Below are positions 42,763 to 52,902 of a stretch of 64,000 nt of DNA, piece after piece. The stretch lies in the NCBI GenBank assembly GCA_015056085.1, contig SVHA01000008.1, positions 1 through 64,000 of the forward strand, read 5' to 3'. Within the stretch, counting starts at the first letter, position 1. Each line of letters starts with the position of its first letter. The position numbers and the translations under genes are program-made. A model generated the notes under the pieces. That model made no database searches. It was not told the origin of the DNA and saw nothing but the letters and a program-made list of their open reading frames with translations. Source of the stretch: Clostridiales bacterium (GTDB taxonomy: Bacteria > Bacillota > Clostridia > Christensenellales > Aristaeellaceae).

Positions 42763-43320
42763 TCACTCCATGCTCAGGGAGCCGATGAGGTTAAGCGTGC
42801 CGGGAAGGCGGTTGATGAAGTCCTGCAGTTTATCATCCCCTGCAGGCCTGGGCAGGATGTTGACATGATCGCCGCCGCCGGTGATGTTGACGTCCTTCTC
42901 CTCGGAGAGGACCACCTGACGGATGCGGGCGGGCAGCAGCACACGGCCCTGACCGTCGCACTCCTGATCCCGGTAGGACAGGGCATCCAGGTTCTGCAGA
43001 TACTCCTGCAGTTCCGGCAGGCGGTGCTTTTTCAGCATCCTGTCGTAGCTTTCTCGCATCCGGGCGTATTCGATTTCGGGATACACCGCAATGGCGGAAA
43101 AATCAAAAGACGGGGTGATGCAGAACTTTTCGCCCAGCATCTCGCGGAAAGCCAGGGGCATCACCATGCGGCCCTTGCTGTCCAGCGTATGGGAATAGGA
43201 GCCAATGAACGTGCGGCGATGCTTGCGGATGAGCGCTTCGTCCTCTTCGGAGAGCACTTCAGGGGTGGCAACAGAGGTGGCGTCCAGCGTCACTTCGGTC
43301 TCCATGTTTTCATTTTCCAT
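42763..43320 (-). CDS. mraZ: Transcriptional regulator MraZ, with N-terminal extension
   Basis: Protein of 185 aa (ATG at 43318-43320). It carries the two AbrB-like repeats of MraZ: SYSHTLDSKGRMVMPLAFRE (~41-60) and CDGQGRVLLPARIRQVVL (~119-136), DxKGR and DxQGR cores. A Glu/Ser-rich extension of ~36 residues precedes the usual start and the C-terminus is also longer than the normal ~143-aa protein. MraZ binds repeats in its own promoter and represses the dcw operon in other bacteria; matching GTGG repeats are at 43326-43353. A GTG at 43330-43332 is an alternative start; neither has a strong binding site. Confidence 0.9.
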   Translation of the reverse strand: MENENMETEVTLDATSVATPEVLSEEDEALIRKHRRTFIGSYSHTLDSKGRMVMPLAFREMLGEKFCITPSFDFSAIAVYPEIEYARMRESYDRMLKKHRLPELQEYLQNLDALSYRDQECDGQGRVLLPARIRQVVLSEEKDVNITGGGDHVNILPRPAGDDKLQDFINRLPGTLNLIGSLSME

Positions 43321-43325
43321 GTCTG

Positions 43326-43353
43326 CCACCACAAATCACCACTCAATCGCCAC
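43326..43353 (-). promoter_or_regulatory. Probable MraZ operator (GTGG direct repeats)
   Basis: On the minus strand GTGG occurs at 43350-43353, 43339-43342, 43329-43332 and 43326-43329. The main repeats are spaced 11 and 10 bp, as in known MraZ boxes (repeats of TGGG or GTGG about one helical turn apart). They lie between the transcription start and the start codon. Confidence 0.6.
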
Positions 43354-43372
43354 TTTTTTGTTCGTCAGACAC

Positions 43373-43401
43373 ATTATATCCCACTTTTTAGCGCCTTGCA
43401 A
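43373..43401 (-). promoter_or_regulatory. Promoter of the dcw operon (mraZ)
   Basis: Minus strand -35 TTGCAA (43396-43401), 17-nt spacer, perfect -10 TATAAT (43373-43378). A further GTGG touches the -10. Confidence 0.8.
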
Positions 43402-43542
43402 GGGGGAAACACGATTTCTTTTCGCTTTTCCTGAAAAATCATTCGCAAAATTTTCAAGTCATTTTCGTCACATTTTCGTCACAATTCATTCCGTATTATG
43501 TGCATCAAACATTCGTTCCCCCCACATAGAGAGCACAAAAAA

Positions 43543-43567
43543 AGCACCCGAATGCAAGTCGGATGCT
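43543..43567 (-). terminator. Terminator of the phosphoesterase unit
   Basis: 9-bp stem with one mismatch (43543-43551 with 43559-43567), then TTTTTTTGTGC on the minus strand. The region 43402-43542 is AT-rich with no gene seen. Confidence 0.8.
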
Positions 43568-43635
43568 TATGCGAAACCATGTTCGCTTAACGGCGGGGTG
43601 TTCCCCTGATATTGTAACAAAAATGTAGGAATTTT

Positions 43636-44337
43636 TTATGCCAGCGGAATTTCCGCTAACGTGAATCCGAGGCTGTCACAGGAGGTCAGGCGGTAGGCAA
43701 TGCCGTTCCACACGCCGTTGAATCCCACCCGGATGCCGGCGCCGTGGAGGTGCCCATACACCACCGTATGCACCGGATATTTTTCCAGCAGGCGGGTAAA
43801 ATCCGTATCCCTGAGGGCATCATATAAGGGCGGGTAGTGCATCATCACCACCAGAGGACGACCGTCGAGCATTTTCACAGCGGCTTCCAGCGCCATTTCC
43901 AGGCGGATCAGTTCCCGGTTGTAGATTTTCTGGTCCTCGGGAGACAGGGGGGCATCCTGCGTGGGAAGCACCCAGCCTCTGGTGCCGCAGACGACGGCGT
44001 CGCCGATGTCCACCGCATTGTGCTGCACCGCTTCCATCCCTTCAGGCAGCGCAGACCTGACCTGGGTGAGAGAATTCCACCAGTAGTCGTGGTTGCCCTT
44101 GAGGATGATCTTCCTGCCGGGAAGCTGGCCCAGCGCCTGCAAATCCGCCTTGGCGGCCTGCATCTGCATGGCCCAGGAGATGTCCCCGGGAATCAGCACC
44201 GTGTCCTCATCCCCCACCCTGCTCATCCAGTCCTCCCGGATGCGCGCGAAGTGGTCCTCCCAGTGGTCGCCGAAGATGTTCATGGGCTTTTCGTCGCCGC
44301 CGGGCAAATGCAGATCACCGATGGCAAACAGCCGCAT
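43636..44337 (-). CDS. Calcineurin-like metallophosphoesterase
   Basis: Protein of 233 aa with the full dimetal set: FAIGDLHL (Asp-x-His, ~5-12), LIPGDISWA (GDxxW, ~47-55), LKGNHDYWWNS (GNHD, ~80-90), VVMMHYPPLYD (His) and YGHLHG (GHxH, ~196-201). The substrate is unknown; this subgroup of Clostridial YmdB/MPPE-like proteins has no settled role. The ATG at 44335-44337 has GGAGG 6 nt upstream, so the ATG at 44341-44343 is excluded. 46 nt downstream of the zinc-ribbon gene. Confidence 0.88.
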   Translation of the reverse strand: MRLFAIGDLHLPGGDEKPMNIFGDHWEDHFARIREDWMSRVGDEDTVLIPGDISWAMQMQAAKADLQALGQLPGRKIILKGNHDYWWNSLTQVRSALPEGMEAVQHNAVDIGDAVVCGTRGWVLPTQDAPLSPEDQKIYNRELIRLEMALEAAVKMLDGRPLVVMMHYPPLYDALRDTDFTRLLEKYPVHTVVYGHLHGAGIRVGFNGVWNGIAYRLTSCDSLGFTLAEIPLA

Positions 44338-44383
44338 AACCATCCTCCTTCATTGAGAAATCATCAGACATCAGACAATGCGG

Positions 44384-44785
44384 TTACTCCTCCGCATCCT
44401 CCGCGTCATCATCGACTTCTTCTTCCTGCATACTCTCCAGGGACAGGGCATTCTGGATATCGCCGTACTCGCCGGAGGACATATCCTCGTCGATTTCGGG
44501 GATTTCATCCATGGCGCTGACGTCTTCCATATCGCTCAGGGAATTGGCGCTGACGGACTCATCGCCATCCTGGATGTCATCATTGCCGCCCTGGCCGTTC
44601 ATCTCCTTGAGGCAGAACAGGCACACATCCCTGCCGGGAAGCGCCGGTGCTTCGTTGCACACGCTGCACAGCTCCACCTCGTCCTGGTCGTCATCGCCCT
44701 TCATTTCCCGCAGGCAGACCTTGCAGAACCGCTCGCTTTCGGTCATGTAATTCAGTTCGCAGCGGGGGCATTTGACAAACTTCAT
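44384..44785 (-). CDS. Zinc-ribbon protein with acidic tail, function unknown
   Basis: Protein of 133 aa. Two adjacent treble-clef-like zinc sites: CPRC...CKVC (~6-9, 21-24) and CSVC...CLFC (~40-43, 55-58). After that comes a strongly acidic, disordered C-terminus (~66-133, rich in Asp/Glu/Ser/Met). ATG 44783-44785 after GAGGAGGAAACTG. Possibly an adapter that binds nucleic acid or a protein partner; the sequence does not say more. Probably cotranscribed with the phosphoesterase, divergent from the CAP gene. Confidence 0.7.
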   Translation of the reverse strand: MKFVKCPRCELNYMTESERFCKVCLREMKGDDDQDEVELCSVCNEAPALPGRDVCLFCLKEMNGQGGNDDIQDGDESVSANSLSDMEDVSAMDEIPEIDEDMSSGEYGDIQNALSLESMQEEEVDDDAEDAEE

Positions 44786-44965
44786 GCAGTTTCCTCCTCT
44801 TGGTTTCCGGGGGTGAGCCGGAAACGCCTTCAATGGCTTGGTTGATATTCCCATGGCAGGGGCCTGGCAGTTTCATTGACGGGCCGCCTGTCTTTGTATT
44901 ACGATATGCCCACGGCCTTTCCCTGGCACAACCAGGCAGGCCGAAGAAATACGGAGGTGAACGTA

Positions 44966-45703
44966 ATGTTCAAGAAGTACACCCTACTCCTCACGGCGGT
45001 GATTGCCGCGACCTCGCTCACGGGCGCCCGGGCAGAATGGCCCGCTTCCCAGTTTGGATTCAAAGGCTGGCCCATGCGGAAGCCTTCTGTATGTGAGCCT
45101 GCGCCGGAAAATCCGGTGAAACCCACTTTTCATCCCGGCGCAGGAGAGAACCTCCCCACGGATGCCCCGCAGGTGGGTGTGACTGCCACTCCCGCTCCCA
45201 TTGCGCCCACGCAGGCGCCCTCCCAGGCGCCTTCAAGGACGCCCGCCGCCACACCGGCTCCCACGCCCACGGCAGCGGTGACCGATGTTCCTTCTACGGA
45301 TGATGATTATACTACGCAATCCGCTGTGATGCAAGAGGCAATGATGGTGAATTTGCTCAATTATGACAGGAATCAGAACGGACTGCCCTCCCTGACGGTG
45401 GATCCGGCCCTGACGAGCATCGCCCGCTTCAAAAGTCAGGACATGAAGGACAACCATTACTTCGCCCACGAGTCGCCCACTTATGGTCGTGTGAGCGATC
45501 TGCTGAAGCGTTTCGGCTACTCTTTTTCCGCAGCCGGCGAGAACATCGCCCACCACGCCACGGCAGAAAAGGCCCATGCGGCCTTCATGTCCTCCGACGG
45601 ACATCGCCGCAACATCCTTTCCTCCGCCTGGGAGAAGGTGGGGATCGGCGTTGTCTATGACAACAACGGTTTTATTTACGCCACGCAGATTTTCACCCGC
45701 TGA
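44966..45703 (+). CDS. Secreted CAP/SCP domain protein (YkwD-like)
   Basis: Protein of 245 aa. Signal peptide ~1-24 (MFKKYTLLLTAVIAATSLTG), a Pro/Thr/Ala-rich wall-spanning linker (~60-112, repeats of PTQAPSQAPS), then a CAP domain with MVNLLNYDRNQNGLPSLTVD (~128-147), the KDNHYFAHESPTYGRVSDLL segment (His, ~165-184) and GENIAHHATAEKAHAAFMSS (~196-215). Bacterial members are exported and linked to sporulation or the cell surface; the catalytic role is unclear. ATG 44966 after GGAGGTGAACGTA. Its leader contains a nested hairpin (44917-44945) of unknown meaning. Confidence 0.88.
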   Translation: MFKKYTLLLTAVIAATSLTGARAEWPASQFGFKGWPMRKPSVCEPAPENPVKPTFHPGAGENLPTDAPQVGVTATPAPIAPTQAPSQAPSRTPAATPAPTPTAAVTDVPSTDDDYTTQSAVMQEAMMVNLLNYDRNQNGLPSLTVDPALTSIARFKSQDMKDNHYFAHESPTYGRVSDLLKRFGYSFSAAGENIAHHATAEKAHAAFMSSDGHRRNILSSAWEKVGIGVVYDNNGFIYATQIFTR

Positions 45704-45713
45704 TGCGCAATTT

Positions 45714-45735
45714 GCTCCCCGGATCACCGGGGAGC
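45714..45735 (+). terminator. Terminator of the CAP gene
   Basis: 9-bp perfect stem GCTCCCCGG/CCGGGGAGC with 4-nt loop, then ATTTTGC. Confidence 0.8.
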
Positions 45736-45762
45736 ATTTTGCTGCAAAATCAGCGTATGCGC

Positions 45763-46404
45763 TTATGCTTCTTCCTGTTCCTGGGGGACGGTTTCCGCCA
45801 TGGACTGACCAAAGTCATTTTCCTGGGCCAGCACCTTCTCCAGCAGGTCGCACAGTTCCTTTTTCCCCGTGCCGTCCTCGCTGGACCAGCAGATCACTTC
45901 CCAGGGCTGCACCAGCAGCGCCCGGCAGATGGGCGCCAGCTGCTTCTGGCGGGCGCCGCGGCTGATTTTATCCGCCTTGGTGGCCACCACCGTGAAGGGG
46001 ATGCCCATCTGGCGCAGGAACAGGTTCATCTGCTTGTCGTCCTCGGTGGGCTCATGGCGGATGTCCACCAGGCACAGCACGTGGCGCAGCTCCCCTGCCG
46101 TTTCAAAGTAATCCTGCATCATTTTGCCCCAGCGCTGCTTCTCCTGCTTGTCCACCCGGGCAAAGCCATAGCCGGGCAGGTCAATCAGATGAAAGGCCTT
46201 GTTGAGCAAAAAGACGTTGATCAGCCGTGTCTTGCCGGGGGTGGCAGAAGTGCGGGCGAGCTTATTGCGGTTGCAGAGCTTGTTGATGAGGCTGCTCTTG
46301 CCCACGTTGGACTTGCCGGCCACGGCGATCTGGTCAAGGCCCCTGCCGGCAAAATTGCCGTAGGCGGCCATGGAAGTGACGAATTCAGCCTGCTTGATTT
46401 CCAC
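45763..46404 (-). CDS. engB: Ribosome biogenesis GTPase EngB (YsxC/YihA)
   Basis: Protein of 213 aa, GTPase needed for large-subunit assembly. G1 is [18 protein letters not shown] (~27-44), the G2 Thr lies in [15 protein letters not shown]3 is [12 protein letters not shown] (~72-83) and G4 VATKADKI (~138-145). GTG start (46402-46404) with GGAG 7 nt upstream; overlaps the lon stop by 20 nt. lon-engB is a conserved pair. C-terminal ~20 residues are Gln/Glu-rich. Confidence 0.93.
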   Translation of the reverse strand: MEIKQAEFVTSMAAYGNFAGRGLDQIAVAGKSNVGKSSLINKLCNRNKLARTSATPGKTRLINVFLLNKAFHLIDLPGYGFARVDKQEKQRWGKMMQDYFETAGELRHVLCLVDIRHEPTEDDKQMNLFLRQMGIPFTVVATKADKISRGARQKQLAPICRALLVQPWEVICWSSEDGTGKKELCDLLEKVLAQENDFGQSMAETVPQEQEEA

Positions 46405-48739
46405 TGTGCTGCTCCTTGCCCGGCATGGTGACCAGGGCGGTCGAAAGTACGGTGTCGATGGTTTCCGCCGTCACAATTCTGAACTGGCTCAGGACATGGG
46501 GCGGAATTTCTTCCAGGTCCTTGACATTTTCCTTGGGAATCACCAGCGTAGTGATACCCGCCCGGAAGGCAGCCAGGGTCTTTTCCTTCAGGCCGCCGAT
46601 GGGCAGCACACGGCCCCGCAGGGTGATTTCACCCGTCATGGCCACATCCTGCCTGACAGGAATGCCGCTGAGCACGCTCACCAGCGCCGTGGTCATGGTG
46701 ACGCCGGCAGAGGGGCCGTCCTTGGGGATGGCGCCTTCGGGCACATGAATGTGGATGTCCCGATCTTTATAGAAGTCATCCGTCAGGCCCAGTTCGGCAG
46801 AATGGGCCCGCACCCAGGTGAAGGCCGCCTCAGCGGATTCCTTCATCACGTCGCCCAGCTGACCCGTCAGGCGCAGGGCGCCCTTGCCGGGCATGGTGGC
46901 GCATTCTACCTCCAGCAGTTCGCCGCCCACGGTGGTATAGGCAAGGCCGTTGACCACGCCAATGCGGGGCTGCTTTTCAGGCATCTCACGGGTATACCGG
47001 GCAGCGCCCAGGTATTCCTTGAGCACAGCAGGGGTGACGTTGATTTCCCGCACGTCCGTGTCCAGCATGGTGACAGCGGACTTGCGCACCACCTTGGCCA
47101 CGGTGCGCTCCAGCGTGCGCACGCCGGCTTCCCGTGTGTAGCCTTCGATGAGCTGGCGCATCACCTTGTCCGTCATCTTCACAGACTTGGCGGGCAGACC
47201 ATGGGCCTCCGTCTGCTTGGGCAGCAGATGGCGGCGGGCGATTTGCAGTTTTTCCTCCTCGGTGTAGGAGGGCACTTCGATGATTTCCATGCGGTCCAGC
47301 AGCGGGCCGGGAATGGTATCCACACTGTTGGCGGTGGTGATGAACATCACCTTGCTCAGGTCGAAGGGCAGTTCCAGATAATGATCCCGGAAGGCGGAAT
47401 TCTGCTCGCCGTCCAGCACTTCCAGCAGGCAGCTGGCAGGATCGCCCCGGTGATCGTGGCTGAGCTTGTCGATTTCGTCAAACAGGAACACGGGATTCAT
47501 GGTGCCTGCCTGCTTGATGCCGGAAATGATGCGTCCGGGAATGGCGCCCAGATACGTCCGGCGATGACCGCGGATTTCCGCTTCATCCCGCACGCCGCCC
47601 AGGGACATCTGCACAAACTTGCGGCCCACCGCCTTGGCGATGGCCCGGACGATGGAGGTCTTGCCCACGCCGGGAGGGCCCACAAAGCACAGGATGGGAC
47701 CCTTCATATCCTCCTTCATGCGAAGGACAGCCAGGTATTCAATGATGCGCTCCTTGACCTTTTCCAGACCGTAGTGGTCCTTTGCCAGCATCTTGCGGGC
47801 ACGGCGCAGGTCAAGGTTATCCGGGGTGGTTTTGCCCCAGGGCAGGTCCAGAATCCACTCGATGTAGGTGCGGGCCATGCCCACCTCGGGCGTGCCGGGA
47901 GCCATACGGGACAGGCGCTCGATTTCCTTCTGGCAGCGCTGACGGGCTTCCTCATTAAGCTGGGTTTTCTCCATGCGCTGGCGCAGGTCGTCCACATCGG
48001 TGGCTTCGCTGTCGCCCAGTTCCGTCTGGATGGCCTTGATCTGCTCCCGGAGATAATAATCCTTCTGATTTTTCTCGATTTGCTTCTTGATGCGGGCCTG
48101 CACCTGTTTTTCCACGCCCGCCAGTTCCGTTTCCCTGACCAGAATGCCGCACAGGGTTTCCAGACGGCTGGCCACGTCGCCTTCCTCCAGAATGGCCTGG
48201 CGGTCTTCCAGATGGTTGAGCACGTTGGCAGCGATGACGTCCGCCACCTGGGCAGGGTCTTCCACATCACGGATGGACGCCACCGTTTCCGGGGACACCC
48301 GCTGGCTGATTTTGGCGTATTCCTCAAAGGCTTCATGGGTCACCCGCACCAGCGCCATCAGCTCGGTGTCATCCTTGCCGGTAATATCCGGCAGGGCCGC
48401 CACATTGCCCTCCATGAAGGGCTCTTCCTGATTCAGGGACACCAGTTTACCGCGGCTGACGCCTTCCACCAGCACCCGCAGGTTGTCGCCGGGGAGATTC
48501 ATCACCTGCTTGACGCTGGCGATGGTGCCCACGGGGCACAGATCCTCCACGCCGGGGTCTTCCACCTCGGCGTCCTGCTGGCAGACAAGGAACACCTGCT
48601 GGTCGGCCATCATCGCCGTTTCCAGCGCAGCAACGGACCGGGCACGGCCCACATCAAAGTGCAATACCATGTGGGGGAAAACCATCAGCCCTCTGAGCGG
48701 AATCACCGGCAGGGCGACAGTCGATTTTCTTCTGGCCAT
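46385..48739 (-). CDS. lon: ATP-dependent protease LonA
   Basis: Protein of 784 aa: N-terminal LAN domain ([20 protein letters not shown], ~9-28), coiled linker (~190-290), AAA+ domain with Walker [21 protein letters not shown] (~353-372) and Walker [14 protein letters not shown], then the protease domain with Ser in [16 protein letters not shown] (~676) and Lys in [10 protein letters not shown] (~719). Degrades misfolded and regulatory proteins in the cytosol. ATG 48737-48739 after AGGAGGAAAAC. Promoter at 48862-48890; engB follows in the same operon. Confidence 0.96.
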   Translation of the reverse strand: MARRKSTVALPVIPLRGLMVFPHMVLHFDVGRARSVAALETAMMADQQVFLVCQQDAEVEDPGVEDLCPVGTIASVKQVMNLPGDNLRVLVEGVSRGKLVSLNQEEPFMEGNVAALPDITGKDDTELMALVRVTHEAFEEYAKISQRVSPETVASIRDVEDPAQVADVIAANVLNHLEDRQAILEEGDVASRLETLCGILVRETELAGVEKQVQARIKKQIEKNQKDYYLREQIKAIQTELGDSEATDVDDLRQRMEKTQLNEEARQRCQKEIERLSRMAPGTPEVGMARTYIEWILDLPWGKTTPDNLDLRRARKMLAKDHYGLEKVKERIIEYLAVLRMKEDMKGPILCFVGPPGVGKTSIVRAIAKAVGRKFVQMSLGGVRDEAEIRGHRRTYLGAIPGRIISGIKQAGTMNPVFLFDEIDKLSHDHRGDPASCLLEVLDGEQNSAFRDHYLELPFDLSKVMFITTANSVDTIPGPLLDRMEIIEVPSYTEEEKLQIARRHLLPKQTEAHGLPAKSVKMTDKVMRQLIEGYTREAGVRTLERTVAKVVRKSAVTMLDTDVREINVTPAVLKEYLGAARYTREMPEKQPRIGVVNGLAYTTVGGELLEVECATMPGKGALRLTGQLGDVMKESAEAAFTWVRAHSAELGLTDDFYKDRDIHIHVPEGAIPKDGPSAGVTMTTALVSVLSGIPVRQDVAMTGEITLRGRVLPIGGLKEKTLAAFRAGITTLVIPKENVKDLEEIPPHVLSQFRIVTAETIDTVLSTALVTMPGKEQHSGNQAG

Positions 48740-48861
48740 GTTTTCCTCCTGTAAGATCCAAGGGGATCGATTTGTCATTCTTTGCCCTGAAAGACTGATT
48801 CTTCCGGGGCTTTTTCAGGTGCCGGTGCGCGTGATTCACGGCATAAAACCGGCAAGTGTAT

Positions 48862-48890
48862 AGTATACAGGGAAGCGGGCTGAATTGCAA
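48862..48890 (-). promoter_or_regulatory. Promoter of lon-engB
   Basis: Minus strand -35 TTGCAA (48885-48890), 17-nt spacer, -10 TATACT (48862-48867). No CIRCE or CtsR heptad repeat is visible beside it. Confidence 0.78.
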
Positions 48891-48914
48891 GGGTGAACGT
48901 TGTGAAATTTCCCG

Positions 48915-50567
48915 TTAATTGCCATGGACGGGGATAATCTCCTCTTCCAGGGGAACTTCCTGCACCGATGTGTCGGGCAAAAGCACGCTTTGCAGCACCT
49001 CCTGCACCCGGGAAACGGGGCGAAGCACGATTCCCTGCAGATGGGCGGCTTCCGGCAGATTCTCCTCAGGCAGATAGACTTCCCGGATGCCGGCACGACG
49101 AGCGGCTTCCACCTTTTCCGGCACGCCGCCCACCGGGCGCACCTTGCCCTGCACGCCGATTTCCCCGGTGATGGCCACGGAGCCGTCCACCATCTGCCCC
49201 GTCATGGCGCTGACCGCCGCCACGCACATGGCCACCCCCGCCGAGGGGCCGTCCACCGGCATCCCGCCGGGAAAATTGATGTGCAGATTGCGCTGCCCCA
49301 GGGGAAATCCCAGGCAGGAAAGGAGCGTCTGCATATTTTCTGCAGCGCCTCTTGCCGTGGACTTACGGCGCAGCTTGTGCCCCTGCTGGCCCAGTTCTTC
49401 TTCCTCCACGATGCCCGTCACCGTCACCTCGCCGTCCCCGGCGGTCACCACGGCTTCGATGTCCATCAGCCTTCCCTGCCCTGTGCCGTCCACCGCCAGA
49501 CCATGCACGCAGCCCACCCGGGGCGTTTCATCCGCCTGATCATTCAGGTGGATGGCATATCTGCCGGAATGCACCACCCAACTCACGTCATCGGCGGTGA
49601 TGTTGCAACGGTTTTCCAACTGGGCCAGCCCGGCGCACATCTGCACGATGTTCACCGCATCCCGCCCGCAGGCAGCGTATTGCCCGATGACCTCCGCCTG
49701 CTGATCCTCCAGTTTGACACCCGCCCTTTCCGCAGCGCCTGAAGCAATCTGCGCCACTTCAGAGGGCGTCAGCGCCCGGAAGAAAATCTCCATGCAACGG
49801 GAACGCAAAGCGGGACTGATTTCCTCCGGGCGGCGTGTGGTGGCCCCTACCAGACGGAAATCCGCCGGAAGGCCCCGCTTGAAAATTTCGTGGATGTAGC
49901 GGGGGATGGCCGTGTCCTCCGGGGAATAGTAGGCGCTTTCCAGCATGACCTTGCGGTCCTCCAGCACCTTGAGGAGTTTGTTCATCTGGATGGGGTGCAT
50001 CTCGCCAATTTCATCCAGGAACAGGATGCCGCCGTGAGCCTTGGTGACCGCCCCGGGCTTGGGCTGGGGCACACCCTGGGCGCCCAGCGGCCCGGCGCCC
50101 TGATAGATGGGGTCATGGACGCTGCCGATGAGCGGGTCGGCAATGGAGCGCTCATCAAAGCGCACGCAGGTAGCGTCCACCTCCACAAAGGGAGCATTGG
50201 CCAGAAAAGGCGTGCCGGGGGATTTCTTCGCCGCTTCCATCACCAGCCGGGCAGCGCAGGTCTTGCCCACGCCGGGCGGGCCGTAAATCAGCACGTGCTG
50301 AGGATTGGCCCCGCAGAGAATGGCCTGCAGGGACTTGACGCCGTCCTCCTGGCCGATGATGTCCCCGAATGTCTCCGGGCGCACCCGCTCCGACAGCGGC
50401 TCCGACAGACGGATGGCCCGCTGCTTTGTCAGTTTTTCCATTTCCCGGTTGCTTTCCCTGCGTTTGGCCGGCGGCGGCGTTTTCTCCCGGCGCAATTGCC
50501 GCAGGAAATACACGCCCATGATGACTGTCACCGCCAGTTGAATCAGCATCAAAACCCAGTTGATCAT
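48915..50567 (-). CDS. lonB: Membrane-anchored Lon-type protease LonB
   Basis: Protein of 550 aa. An N-terminal membrane helix (~1-22, INWVLMLIQLAVTVIMGVYF), AAA+ domain with Walker [21 protein letters not shown] (~92-111) and LFLDEIGEMHPIQMNKLLKV (Walker B), and Lon protease domain with Ser in GMPVDGPSAGVAMCVAA (~443) and Lys in GGVPEKVEAARRAG (~484). Bacterial LonB in Bacillota is made in the forespore (sigma-F) in B. subtilis. ATG 50565-50567 with GGGAAG upstream; the ORF upstream of it is not supported. Between clpX and lon, the normal place. Confidence 0.92.
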   Translation of the reverse strand: MINWVLMLIQLAVTVIMGVYFLRQLRREKTPPPAKRRESNREMEKLTKQRAIRLSEPLSERVRPETFGDIIGQEDGVKSLQAILCGANPQHVLIYGPPGVGKTCAARLVMEAAKKSPGTPFLANAPFVEVDATCVRFDERSIADPLIGSVHDPIYQGAGPLGAQGVPQPKPGAVTKAHGGILFLDEIGEMHPIQMNKLLKVLEDRKVMLESAYYSPEDTAIPRYIHEIFKRGLPADFRLVGATTRRPEEISPALRSRCMEIFFRALTPSEVAQIASGAAERAGVKLEDQQAEVIGQYAACGRDAVNIVQMCAGLAQLENRCNITADDVSWVVHSGRYAIHLNDQADETPRVGCVHGLAVDGTGQGRLMDIEAVVTAGDGEVTVTGIVEEEELGQQGHKLRRKSTARGAAENMQTLLSCLGFPLGQRNLHINFPGGMPVDGPSAGVAMCVAAVSAMTGQMVDGSVAITGEIGVQGKVRPVGGVPEKVEAARRAGIREVYLPEENLPEAAHLQGIVLRPVSRVQEVLQSVLLPDTSVQEVPLEEEIIPVHGN

Positions 50568-50739
50568 CCTCTTCTTCCCTCCAATTCTGATGGATAGTAT
50601 GGAAGGCGGGGATGAGATTGATACCACGGAAAATTTCCTGACTGACGATGTCATGGCAAAATCCCGAAACATTACACGAATGACCAGTGAACGATTGCAA
50701 AACCGGCAAAGTGCCGAAAGCGCTTTGCCGAACAAAAAA

Positions 50740-50761
50740 ATCCGCACCATCAGATGCGGAT
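50740..50761 (-). terminator. Terminator of clpX
   Basis: 7-bp stem ATCCGCA/TGCGGAT (50740-50746, 50755-50761), then TTTTTTTG on the minus strand. A second 8-bp hairpin (CGGCAAAG/CTTTGCCG, about 50704-50730) follows with GTTTTGC. Confidence 0.85.
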
Positions 50762-50771
50762 TTATTTGCTG

Positions 50772-52082
<1,311 letters not shown>

Positions 52083-52136
52083 GGTGATACCTCACAACTT
52101 CCGCCGCAGCAGGTTTCTGCGGCTGCTCAGGAGAGA

Positions 52137-52727
52137 TCAGGCCTGCTTGCGCCGGTCGTAAATCTCGTCGATGATGCCGTATTCCAGGGCGTCCTGTGCA
52201 GACATGAAGCAGTCGCGTTCCACGTCCACCCGCACCTTTTCTTCAGGCTGCCCGGTCATTTCCGCCTTCATGCGGATCATCTTTTCCTTGGTCTTGATGA
52301 GCCATTCAGCACGGATGGCCACATCCGTCGCCTGGCCCTGTGCGCCGCCCAGGGGCTGGTGAATCATCACTTCGGCGTTGGGCAGGGCCATACGCTTGCC
52401 CTTCTCGCCCGCCATCAGCAGGAAGGCGCCCATGGAGGCCGCCATGCCGATGCACACCGTGCGCACGGGGCACTTGACATACTGCATGGTGTCATAAATC
52501 GCCATGCCCGCCGTCACAGAGCCGCCGGGGCTGTTGATGTACAGGCAGATTTCCGCCTCGGGGTCTTCCATTTCCAGGAAGAGCAACTGCGCCACAACGG
52601 TGTTGGCAACATTATCGTCGATCTCGCCGCCCAGGAAGATGATCCTGTCCTTGAGCAGACGGGAATAGATATCGTAGGAGCGTTCACCACGGCTGGTTTG
52701 CTCCACCACATAGGGAATCAGGGTCAT
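52137..52727 (-). CDS. clpP: ATP-dependent Clp protease proteolytic subunit ClpP
   Basis: Protein of 196 aa; serine protease forming the 14-mer chamber. N-terminus [20 protein letters not shown], nucleophile Ser in [19 protein letters not shown] (~98), His in [20 protein letters not shown] (~123) and Asp in [17 protein letters not shown] (~172). Normal length. ATG 52725-52727 after GAGGAAATGCGCT. Between tig and clpX, as in most Bacillota. Confidence 0.97.
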   Translation of the reverse strand: MTLIPYVVEQTSRGERSYDIYSRLLKDRIIFLGGEIDDNVANTVVAQLLFLEMEDPEAEICLYINSPGGSVTAGMAIYDTMQYVKCPVRTVCIGMAASMGAFLLMAGEKGKRMALPNAEVMIHQPLGGAQGQATDVAIRAEWLIKTKEKMIRMKAEMTGQPEEKVRVDVERDCFMSAQDALEYGIIDEIYDRRKQA

Positions 52728-52902
52728 AGCGCATTTCCTCCTTTGTTGCAGGCGCCTCAGGCACCAGGGATATGATATGCGGCCTGTGGGAAAATGATGC
52801 CGCTAATGGCAGATTTTCCATCAGGCCCGGTGATAAAAAGCGGGAGTCCGCCCCGGCAGGGCATCAGCCTCCACCTGTGACGACCTCCCGCATCAGTTTG
52901 AA

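Noticed and set aside
44786-44965. c-di-GMP or c-di-AMP riboswitch before the CAP gene
   Set aside because: ACGATATGCCC looked like the start of a GEMM element, but the GAAA tetraloop receptor, the GGGACGCAAAGCC stretch and the closing pairs are absent; the ydaO consensus does not fit either.
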